Source: Rhodoferax sp.
GTDB lineage: Bacteria; Pseudomonadota; Gammaproteobacteria; Burkholderiales; Burkholderiaceae_C
Reading direction: 5' to 3'
Assembly (NCBI GenBank): GCA_018882485.1
Contig: VERU01000208.1
Location: 1 to 5,269 of the forward strand
DNA: 5,269 nucleotides
Position 1 is the stretch's first letter. Every line of letters starts with the position of its first letter. Under the pieces are notes generated by a model. The model did no database searches. It was given only the letters and a program-made list of their open reading frames with translations, and was not told the origin of the DNA. Positions 1 to 4,991 of this stretch are shown in pieces. The translations under genes and the position numbers were made by a program.

Positions 1-1
1 G

Positions 2-409
2 GCGCAACGTCGCGGGGTCTGCCAGGATTTCGCGCACATCCTGGTCGGCTGCCTGCGCAGCCTGGGGCTGGCGGCGCGATATGTCAGCGGCTACCTGCTG
101 ACCGAGCCGGCTGCCGGCGCTGTGCATCTGGTCGGCAGCGACGCGTCGCACGCCTGGGCGTCGGTCTACCTGCCCGATCTGCCCGCCGGTGCGCGCTGGC
201 TGGATCTGGACCCGACCAACGACCGCATCGGCTGGCACTCGCCCGGCGAGGATTACGTGACCCTGGCGCTGGGCCGCGACTTTGGCGACGTCTCGCCCAT
301 GCGCGGGGTCATCCTGGGCGGCGCCAGCCACCGGCTGACCGTCGGCGTTGCGGTCGAACCGCTGGCGGCCTCGCTATCATCGGCAGAGCAAGCAAAGCCC
401 GGCCCGTAA
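2..409 (+). CDS. Transglutaminase-like domain protein, C-terminal part (5' end outside the window)
   Basis: The frame is open from the left edge to the TAA at 407-409, giving the last 135 residues of a longer protein. Three elements of the transglutaminase-like (papain-fold) catalytic triad are visible in order. These are Cys7 of the fragment in RRGVCQDFAH, His50 in SHAW and Asp70 in WLDLDPTND. This arrangement is typical of the bacterial transglutaminase-like proteins with an N-terminal beta region, usually about 270-300 residues, so roughly half is missing here. The GTG at 122 is internal: conserved sequence including the catalytic Cys lies upstream of it, so it is not the start. Members are generally annotated as predicted cysteine peptidases or amide-bond enzymes, and the true substrate is unknown. 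No signal peptide can be judged because the N-terminus is absent. The next gene, of the RidA family, starts 42 nt downstream on the same strand. Family call is strong; function is open. Confidence 0.9.
   Translation, partial: AQRRGVCQDFAHILVGCLRSLGLAARYVSGYLLTEPAAGAVHLVGSDASHAWASVYLPDLPAGARWLDLDPTNDRIGWHSPGEDYVTLALGRDFGDVSPMRGVILGGASHRLTVGVAVEPLAASLSSAEQAKPGP
375..380 (+). promoter_or_regulatory. Possible -10 box upstream of the RidA-family gene
   Basis: TATCAT matches five of six positions of the sigma70 -10 consensus and sits inside the 3' end of the transglutaminase-like gene, 71 nt before the RidA ATG. No good -35 lies at the right distance: TTGCGG at 348-353 is spaced by 21 nt, which is too far. 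A single box match is weak evidence. The gene may instead be read through from upstream. Confidence 0.2.
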
Positions 410-416
410 GGGCTGG
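399..416 (+). other. GNRA-capped hairpin over the transglutaminase stop codon
   Basis: CCGGCCC (399-405) pairs with GGGCTGG (410-416), giving seven pairs including one G-U, around a GTAA loop of GNRA type that contains the TAA stop. A second short pairing, GGGC (410-413) with GCCC (418-421), competes with it. A run of seven T lies at 433-439, but 16 nt past the stem. It is therefore not a standard intrinsic terminator. It could be a weak terminator, a 3'-end stabiliser, or chance in GC-rich DNA. Confidence 0.35.
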
Positions 417-440
417 AGCCCGATTTCATTCCTTTTTTTC

Positions 441-446
441 AGAGAG
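441..446 (+). promoter_or_regulatory. Weak ribosome binding site of the RidA-family gene
   Basis: AGAGAG lies five bases before the ATG at 452. It is a partial Shine-Dalgarno match, and the T-run immediately upstream could aid initiation as an unstructured pyrimidine tract. It supports the chosen start. Confidence 0.45.
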
Positions 447-451
447 CCCTC

Positions 452-907
452 ATGAGCGTCTACGACACCCTGCAGCAGCTGAACATCAACCTGCCCCCCG
501 TGGCCACACCGGCTGCGGCCTATGTGCCCTTCGTCCAGACCGGCAACCTGGTGTTCCTCAGCGGCCACATCGCCAAGAAGGACGGCAAGGTCTGGACGGG
601 ACAGTTCGGCCGGAACCTGAGCACCGCCGAGGGTCAGGCCGCTGCGCGGGCTGTGGCCATCGACCTGCTGGGCACGCTGCACGCCGCAGTGGGTGACCTC
701 AACCGCGTGACCCGCATCGTCAAGCTGATGTCCCTGGTCAATTCCACCGCCGACTTCACCGAGCAGCATCTGGTCACCAATGGCGCGAGCGAACTCATCG
801 GCCAGGTGTTCGGGGCCCGCGGCGCCCATGCCCGCAGCGCCTTCGGCGTGGCGCAGATCCCCATGGGGGCCTGCGTCGAGATCGAAATGGTGGCGGAAGT
901 CGGCTAG
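452..907 (+). CDS. RidA/YjgF/YER057c/UK114 family protein
   Basis: This is a complete 151-residue member of the RidA family. Canonical RidA is a small cytosolic homotrimer that hydrolyses reactive enamine/imine intermediates released by PLP enzymes. Landmarks are the early strand region NLVFLSGHIAKKDG (about 32-45), the central helix with LLGTLHAAVGDLNRV (72-86) and the C-terminal signature HARSAFGVAQIPMGACVEIE (126-145). Arg128 lies where E. coli RidA has the catalytic Arg105, and Glu143 keeps the same 15-residue spacing as Glu120, so deaminase-type chemistry is possible. At 151 residues it is longer than the about 128 of E. coli RidA. It also carries an insert (KVWTGQFGRN, 46-55), and this fits the longer YjgF-like subfamily often annotated as endoribonuclease L-PSP. 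The substrate cannot be read from sequence. The ATG at 452 is preceded by purine-rich AGAGAG (441-446) five bases away, itself after a T7 run. It converges with the deacylase gene. Confidence 0.93.
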   Translation: MSVYDTLQQLNINLPPVATPAAAYVPFVQTGNLVFLSGHIAKKDGKVWTGQFGRNLSTAEGQAAARAVAIDLLGTLHAAVGDLNRVTRIVKLMSLVNSTADFTEQHLVTNGASELIGQVFGARGAHARSAFGVAQIPMGACVEIEMVAEVG

Positions 908-959
908 CCGCCAGCCCGCCCCTGCAGCCGGCGGCGACGGGCCGCCCTTGCGCCGGGGC
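908..959. other. Convergent intergenic spacer with GC-rich inverted repeats
   Basis: This 52-nt spacer separates the stops of the RidA-family gene and the deacylase. GGCGGC (930-935) pairs with GCCGCC (941-946) around a five-base loop, and AGCCC (913-917) can pair with GGGCT (956-960). A perfect 10-bp palindrome, CGGCTAGCCG (901-910), covers the RidA TAG stop. Neither direction has a T-run, so an intrinsic bidirectional terminator is possible only in a weak form. In such GC-rich sequence some of these pairings are expected by chance. Confidence 0.3.
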
Positions 960-2024
960 TCAGAGCAGGGCCGCGCGGTCGATGGGGGTGCCCACCACGA
1001 ACACGCAATCGCCCTGCTCGGTGACCGGGATCGCCTTGGTCACCACCACAAAGCCGTCGCAGGGGGAGCGCAGCAGCTCGGCGGGGCGATCCGGGCGGTC
1101 CATGAACCACAGGCGGCCCACCGGCTGACCTGCCTTGACGGGATCGCCGGGTTCCAGCAGCGCTTCGAACAGGCCGTCTTCCGGCGACACCACGATGTTG
1201 CGCGGATCCCGTCCGTCGATGATCACGGCCGGCGGCAGGCCCATGGCGGCCCGGGTCATCACCGGGCCCTTCTGCACGCCCACGTGGCGCAGCACGTTGT
1301 TCAGCCCCTCCCAGGCTAGCCGGTGGATGGGTGCCGGGGTGCGGCCACCGCCACCCAGTTCGGTGGTCACCACCAGCTTGCCCTGGTTTTCCGCCTCCAC
1401 CGGCAACAGGCCGTTGCCGTTGACGTCGATGTAAAGATAGTGGTGGTCGGTGCACCAGGCCTCCATGGCCTCGAGCATGGCCCGGCGCTGGACCGGGTTG
1501 TCCACCACATGCATGTGGGAACACGGCACAAAGTAGGCGCTGCGCCCGCCTGCATGCATGTCGATCACCACGTCGGCCATGGGAAACAGCACCCGCGTGA
1601 GGTAATCGGCCAGCTGCTCGTTCGGCGGCCCGTCCGGGCGACCCGGAAAGGACCGGTTGAAGTTGGCGCCCGAGGGCCAGTTGCGGGTGTTGCCCTTGGA
1701 CGCAGCGGGTGACAACACCGGGATCACGATCACCCGCCCGGTCACCTGCTCCGGCTGCAGCTCCTGCAGCAGGCGCATGGCGGCCACCTGGCCCTCGTAC
1801 TCGTCGCCGTGGTTGCCGGCCAGCACCAGCACCGTGGGTCCCTCACCCTGCGCGATGCAGCCGATGTGGATGAAGGTGCTGGCCCAGCCCGCCGTGTTGG
1901 TGATCTTGTTGATGCGCAGGTGCCCGACCTGCTTGCCCGGGGCGTGCAGGTCGATGCTGCAGGAAACGGTGGAGGGGCTCAGAACGCGGGCGGGATCGGT
2001 GGCAGGATGGGGGGACGACGACAT
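960..2024 (-). CDS. Zinc-dependent deacylase, succinylglutamate desuccinylase/aspartoacylase (AstE/AspA, DoeB-like) family
   Basis: A 354-residue member of the M14-like AstE/AspA family, cytosolic enzymes that remove acyl groups from N-acyl amino acids. Zinc ligands are visible as His72 and Glu75 in GNHGDEYEG and His157 in DMHAGG. Substrate-binding Arg124 lies in NFNRSFPGRPDG, and the likely catalytic Glu222 lies in TTELGGGG. Residues about 275-354 (EPGDPVKAGQPVGRL, then SPCDGFVVV) resemble a barrel-sandwich hybrid C-terminal domain. The wording of these motifs resembles DoeB/EutE, the N-alpha-acetyl-diaminobutyrate deacetylase of ectoine breakdown. However, the stretch after the third zinc ligand (SAYFVPCSHMHVVD) departs from DoeB as I recall it, and no ectoine gene is nearby, so no symbol is given. 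The start is the ATG at 2024, which has AGGAG (2036-2032) at a good distance. A TTG eight codons upstream (2048) is in frame but would place that ribosome site inside the gene. Likely its own transcription unit. Confidence 0.9.
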   Translation of the reverse strand: MSSSPHPATDPARVLSPSTVSCSIDLHAPGKQVGHLRINKITNTAGWASTFIHIGCIAQGEGPTVLVLAGNHGDEYEGQVAAMRLLQELQPEQVTGRVIVIPVLSPAASKGNTRNWPSGANFNRSFPGRPDGPPNEQLADYLTRVLFPMADVVIDMHAGGRSAYFVPCSHMHVVDNPVQRRAMLEAMEAWCTDHHYLYIDVNGNGLLPVEAENQGKLVVTTELGGGGRTPAPIHRLAWEGLNNVLRHVGVQKGPVMTRAAMGLPPAVIIDGRDPRNIVVSPEDGLFEALLEPGDPVKAGQPVGRLWFMDRPDRPAELLRSPCDGFVVVTKAIPVTEQGDCVFVVGTPIDRAALL

Positions 2025-2031
2025 CGAAGCA

Positions 2032-2036
2032 CTCCT
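2032..2036 (-). promoter_or_regulatory. Ribosome binding site that fixes the deacylase start
   Basis: On the minus strand AGGAG is followed by seven bases and then the ATG at 2024-2022. It is the clearest Shine-Dalgarno sequence in the window. It argues against the in-frame TTG at 2048 and for the 354-residue product. Confidence 0.75.
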
Positions 2037-2057
2037 GGTTGCGGGCAATGGGCCAAG

Positions 2058-2075
2058 GCCACCCGACCAGGTGGC
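2058..2075 (-). other. Small hairpin in the deacylase 5' leader
   Basis: GCCACC (2058-2063) pairs with GGTGGC (2070-2075) around a six-base loop. If the predicted promoter is right, transcription would start near 2075, putting this stem at the very 5' end of the message, where such stems can protect against decay. The stem has only six pairs, so chance is quite possible. Confidence 0.3.
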
Positions 2076-2081
2076 TGACTG

Positions 2082-2093
2082 ATTGTATACAGT
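2082..2093. promoter_or_regulatory. Operator-like palindrome overlapping the -10 box (GntR/FadR-type candidate)
   Basis: ATTGTATACAGT is a 12-bp inverted repeat with one mismatched pair and a perfect core TGTATACA (2084-2091). Sites built on a GTATAC centre are known for GntR-family regulators with FCD (FadR-type) domains, which often control catabolic genes. It covers the predicted -10 box of the deacylase, as expected of a repressor site. No regulator gene is in the window, so the identity of the protein is an inference. Confidence 0.4.
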
Positions 2094-2109
2094 ATTCTTT
2101 CCCGGCCAA
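2082..2109 (-). promoter_or_regulatory. Predicted sigma70-type promoter of the deacylase gene
   Basis: Read on the minus strand, TTGGCC (2109-2104) and TACAAT (2087-2082) are separated by 16 nt. They match the -35 at four of six and the -10 at five of six positions. The region is an AT-rich island in otherwise GC-rich DNA and lies about 60 nt before the ATG at 2024, giving a leader of about 50 nt. This fits the deacylase having its own promoter after folK. Confidence 0.55.
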
Positions 2110-2113
2110 GCCA

Positions 2114-2133
2114 GGCGCTGATCACTCAGCGCC
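2114..2133 (-). other. Strong hairpin over the folK stop codon, possible transcription-unit boundary
   Basis: GGCGCTGA (2114-2121) and TCAGCGCC (2126-2133) form a perfect 8-bp stem with a four-base loop. In the folK transcript the loop reads GTGA, a GNRA tetraloop, and the TGA stop (2128-2126) is the end of the 5' arm. No T-run follows on the minus strand (TGGCTTGG), so it is not a classical intrinsic terminator. It may be a weak or Rho-assisted terminator, or a 3'-end stabiliser for the hda-pcnB-folK message. Confidence 0.5.
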
Positions 2134-2590
2134 GTTCACAGACCTGATCGGCCACGGCGCGCAACCGTTCCGGATCCACGCGATCCGGGGCGACATCGGC
2201 CAGCGGCCGCAGCACAAAGGCCCGCTGCGCCATGCGGGGGTGCGGCAGGGTGAGCGACGGGCTGTCCATGCGGGCGTCGCCGTACAGCAGCAGGTCCAGG
2301 TCCAGGGTGCGCGGCGCGTTGCGGTAGGGACGTTCGCGCCCGGCTTGCTGCTCCAGGCCCATCAGGCCCTGCAGCAGCTCCGGCGCGCTCAGGGTGGTGG
2401 CAACCTCGACGACCGCGTTGACATAGTCGGGCCCCGACGCCTCCAGCGGCGCACTGCGGTACTGCGGCGACCGGGCCGCCAACCGGCAGCCCGGCAGGGC
2501 CGCGATGGCGTCCATGGCCTGATCCAGGGTGGCCTGGGCGTCACCCAGGTTGGCGCCCAACCCGATAAAGGCCCGGACCTCAGGGCGCAT
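2126..2590 (-). CDS. folK: 2-amino-4-hydroxy-6-hydroxymethyldihydropteridine pyrophosphokinase (HPPK)
   Basis: The 154-residue product is a normal-length HPPK. This cytosolic enzyme transfers pyrophosphate from ATP to 6-hydroxymethyl-7,8-dihydropterin, just before dihydropteroate synthase in folate synthesis. The N-terminal FIGLGANLGD (8-17), the PLEASGPDYVNAVVEV region (48-63) and the catalytic block NAPRTLDLDLLLYGD (91-105) are all present. Asp97 and Asp99 are the magnesium-binding pair. ATP-handling residues include Arg85, Arg87 and Arg94, and LPHPRMAQRAFVL (115-127) supplies His117 and Arg123, corresponding to His115 and Arg121 of the E. coli enzyme. No key residue is missing. The ATG at 2590 starts 24 nt after the pcnB stop, and pcnB-folK adjacency is common in proteobacteria, so co-transcription is likely. 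The Shine-Dalgarno signal is poor (AGGCGG is the best candidate). Confidence 0.97.
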   Translation of the reverse strand: MRPEVRAFIGLGANLGDAQATLDQAMDAIAALPGCRLAARSPQYRSAPLEASGPDYVNAVVEVATTLSAPELLQGLMGLEQQAGRERPYRNAPRTLDLDLLLYGDARMDSPSLTLPHPRMAQRAFVLRPLADVAPDRVDPERLRAVADQVCERR

Positions 2591-2614
2591 GGCACACCGC
2601 CTGCTGCAGATCGC

Positions 2615-4252
2615 TCACGCGGCGGAATCGGGCGGCGTGTCCGGCCCGCCCTCGCCACCGGCCGCGCCGCGCCGGGCACCCGAGCGGCGGCGCCGCCGCC
2701 GCTTGGCCGCCGGAGCGCCGGTATCGGGGCCGCTCCCCTCCTCCGCCGGGTCGATGCCGTCGCCCGGGTCTTGCGCACCGGCTCCCGTGGGGAGCTGCGG
2801 CGAGGCTGCGGCCGCGCCCGATGGCGGTGCAGCCGCCGGGCGGGGGGCGCGCTGCATGCGCGGCGCCCGTGGGCGCTGCTGCTGCTCGGCGCGAACCTGA
2901 TCGAGCATGTCCTGGCGCAGCGCATCCCCGGCCAGGCTGAATTCCTGCCACCAGTCGGCCAGCAGCACATCGACTTCACCGATATCGGCCCGCAGCCGCA
3001 TGAAATCGAAACCGGCGCGGAAGCGGGGCTGTTCGACCAGTCCCAGCGGTGAGCTGCCCACGCGCTTGTCGAAGCGGGGCTGCATCATCCAGATCTCGCG
3101 CATGTCGGAGCCCAGCTTGCCGCGCCCGGAGACATCGCCGATGCGGGCGTCGAAGACCTCGTCGATCGCCTCCTGCAGGGCAGGATGCGGCGCCTGGCGC
3201 TGCTGCTGGCGCCGGGTCCAGCCCTCGCGCACATCGGACCAGAGCACGCAGGCCAGCAGGAAGCTCGGCGCAACCGGCTTGCCCTCGCCGACGCGGCGAT
3301 CGGTATCCCGCAATGCCGCGTCCACCAGGGGTTGGTCGGCCCGCTCCACCACCAGGTCCAGCAGGGGGTAGATGCCGCGGGCCAGGCCCAGGGCGCGCAG
3401 CTGCGCGATGGACGCGATGGCGTGGCCGGTCTGCAGCAGCTTGAGCATCTCGTCAAACAGGCGGCTCTGCGGCACATCGGCCAGCAAAGCCAGCGATTTG
3501 GCAATGGGACCGGCGGTGCGGGCATCGAGCGTGAAACCCAGGCCCGACAGCTTGGCGGCGAACCGGACGGCGCGGATGATGCGCACCGGATCCTCGCGAT
3601 AGCGGGCTGCGGCGTCGCCGATCATGCGGATGACGCGCTGGCGCGAGTCGTCGATCCCGTGGTGGTAGTCGACCACGATCTGCGTCTGCGGGTCGTAGTA
3701 CATCGCGTTGATGCTGAAGTCGCGGCGGGCCGCGTCTTCCTCCTGCGGCCCCCAGACGTTGTCGCGCAACACCCGGCCCGAGGCATCGACGGCGTGCTTC
3801 ATGCCCGCGAGCTCGCTGCGGCTGGTGCGTTCGTTGCCGCTCACCGATTCGGCGGCCGCGCTGTCGAGGTAGGCCCGGAAGGTGGAGACCTCGATCACCT
3901 CGTGCTCCCGCCCTCGCCCATGCACCACATGCACGATACGAAACCGGCGTCCGATGATGAAGGCCCGCCGGAACAGGCCCTTGACCTGCTCCGGCGTGGC
4001 ATCGGTGGCGACATCGAAGTCCTTGGGGGCAAGCCCCACCATCAGGTCGCGCACCGCACCGCCGACGATGTAGGCCTGGTAGCCGGCCTGCTGCAGGGTG
4101 CGGACCACGTTGCGTGCCCGCTCGTCGACCAGCGCCGGGTTGATGCCGTGGCGATCGGGACCGACCTCCTCGCGCCGCCCGAAGGGGGACTTGGGCTTGC
4201 GGCCCGAGCCGATGGCCTTGCCCAGCAGTTTGTCGATGAATGTCTTGATCAT
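2615..4252 (-). CDS. pcnB: Poly(A) polymerase I
   Basis: The 545-residue product belongs to the class II nucleotidyltransferases and adds 3' poly(A) tails to RNA, which in bacteria promote decay. The catalytic head shows YIVGGAVRD (61-69) and KDFDVAT (77-83), with metal-binding Asp78 and Asp80. Next come RRDFSINAMYYD (176-187), then YREDPVRIIRAVRFAAKL (218-235). IIGRRFRIVHVV (99-110) matches the signature that separates bacterial poly(A) polymerases from the related CCA-adding enzymes, so the call is specific. Residues about 240-450 form the helical body. From about 455 on, the chain is a low-complexity Arg/Ala/Pro/Gly tail with a basic cluster KRRRRRRSGARR (517-528), probably for RNA binding. 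The frame stays open upstream to 4468, but that part overlaps the HAD gene and has no family similarity. I chose the ATG at 4252 because MIKTFIDKLLGK looks like a usual PcnB beginning, although no Shine-Dalgarno precedes it. It lies 32 nt after the HAD gene. Confidence 0.96.
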   Translation of the reverse strand: MIKTFIDKLLGKAIGSGRKPKSPFGRREEVGPDRHGINPALVDERARNVVRTLQQAGYQAYIVGGAVRDLMVGLAPKDFDVATDATPEQVKGLFRRAFIIGRRFRIVHVVHGRGREHEVIEVSTFRAYLDSAAAESVSGNERTSRSELAGMKHAVDASGRVLRDNVWGPQEEDAARRDFSINAMYYDPQTQIVVDYHHGIDDSRQRVIRMIGDAAARYREDPVRIIRAVRFAAKLSGLGFTLDARTAGPIAKSLALLADVPQSRLFDEMLKLLQTGHAIASIAQLRALGLARGIYPLLDLVVERADQPLVDAALRDTDRRVGEGKPVAPSFLLACVLWSDVREGWTRRQQQRQAPHPALQEAIDEVFDARIGDVSGRGKLGSDMREIWMMQPRFDKRVGSSPLGLVEQPRFRAGFDFMRLRADIGEVDVLLADWWQEFSLAGDALRQDMLDQVRAEQQQRPRAPRMQRAPRPAAAPPSGAAAASPQLPTGAGAQDPGDGIDPAEEGSGPDTGAPAAKRRRRRRSGARRGAAGGEGGPDTPPDSAA

Positions 4253-4284
4253 GGTGTGTCGGGGTGTAGGGACTCTGGCGGGCC

Positions 4285-4956
4285 TCAGGCGGGGCCGAAC
4301 AGGTCGAGGATGCGCCAGCCGCGTTCGAGCGCCGTCGCGCGCAACCGCTCGTCCGGGTTGGTGGCCACCGGGTGATCGACCGTCTCCAACAGGCTCAGGT
4401 CGTTGATGGAGTCGGTGTAGAAGGTGCTGACGACATCGGCCCAGCCCAGCCCATGGGTTGCCAGCCACTGGTTCATGCGTTCGACCTTGCCCTGGCGGGC
4501 CGACGGTATACCCTGTATGTCTCCCGTGATCCAGCCCGAGGCATCCCGCGCCAGCTCCACGGCGATCAGTTCGTCCACGCCGAAAGCCCGGGCGATGGGC
4601 CGGGTGACGAATTCATTGGTGGCGGTCACGATCAGCACCGTGTCGCCCGCCTGCCGATGCCGGCGCACCAACTCCAGGGCCTGGGGCCGCAATGCCGGTT
4701 CGATCACGGTGCGCATGAAGCCATCGTGCGCCGCAGCAGCCTTGGCTGCTCCCTGGCGGCGCACCGCGTCGGTGGCAAACCGCACGTAATCGTGGATGTC
4801 CAGGGTGCCGGCCTTGTAGTGCGCGTAAAACGCGTCGTTGCGGCGGCTGAAGTCTTCCGGATCGGTCCAGCCGATGGTTGTGGTGTAGACGCCCCAGGCG
4901 TGGTCGGAATCGATCGGCAGCAGCGTGTGATCCAGGTCGAACAGGGTGAGTTTCAT
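4285..4956 (-). CDS. HAD superfamily subfamily IB phosphatase (SerB-like)
   Basis: The 223-residue product has all four HAD motifs. Motif I is LFDLDHTLLP, with nucleophile Asp7 and acid/base Asp9. Motif II is VTATN with Thr111, motif III is Lys157 in RQGKVER, and motif IV is YTDSINDLSLL with Asp182 and Asp186. The segment from about 14 to 90 is the helical cap typical of subfamily IB, which also contains phosphoserine phosphatase. Proteins like this one are often labelled phosphoserine or histidinol phosphatase, but the cap determines the substrate and I cannot assign it. A soluble cytosolic enzyme is expected, with no signal peptide or membrane segment. The ATG at 4956 follows hda by 35 nt without a recognisable Shine-Dalgarno, and pcnB follows by 32 nt. 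The hda-HAD-pcnB order is familiar from betaproteobacteria. This suggests shared transcription, though not necessarily shared function. Confidence 0.9.
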   Translation of the reverse strand: MKLTLFDLDHTLLPIDSDHAWGVYTTTIGWTDPEDFSRRNDAFYAHYKAGTLDIHDYVRFATDAVRRQGAAKAAAAHDGFMRTVIEPALRPQALELVRRHRQAGDTVLIVTATNEFVTRPIARAFGVDELIAVELARDASGWITGDIQGIPSARQGKVERMNQWLATHGLGWADVVSTFYTDSINDLSLLETVDHPVATNPDERLRATALERGWRILDLFGPA

Positions 4957-4991
4957 GAAATAGCGGAAGGCAGCGCGGCGGGAGGGACGGA

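Noticed and set aside
377..829. Minus-strand open frame opposite the RidA-family gene
   Set aside because: It is antisense to a complete gene with conserved catalytic residues and has no family features of its own.
2025..2048. Deacylase starting at TTG 2048
   Set aside because: The strong AGGAG site lies between this TTG and the ATG at 2024, with ideal spacing to the ATG.
2680..2705. GCC-rich repeat-like run near the 3' end of pcnB
   Set aside because: It is the coding sequence of the poly-Arg cluster in the PcnB tail (CGG/CGC codons), not an independent repeat element.
2039..3052. Open frame of 337 codons on the + strand opposite folK and the pcnB tail
   Set aside because: The composition is very Arg/Ala/Gly-rich, it crosses the boundary of two real genes on the other strand, and it shows no domain. 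It is a shadow of folK and pcnB.
3185..4375. Long open frame on the + strand opposite pcnB (396 codons)
   Set aside because: It lies fully antisense to a well-supported pcnB. Its product has no recognisable motif and is a His/Gly/Ala/Arg-rich mix typical of shadows in GC-rich DNA.
4253..4468. N-terminal extension of PcnB from an upstream start
   Set aside because: The frame is open, but it overlaps the HAD gene, the encoded stretch is Arg/Pro-rich without family similarity, and PcnB-like sequence begins at MIKTFIDKLLGK (4252).
4951..4960. Palindrome TTTCATGAAA at the HAD start codon
   Set aside because: Ten bases, explained by the start codon and an AAA second codon (Lys) next to TTTC. There is no promoter context to support an operator.
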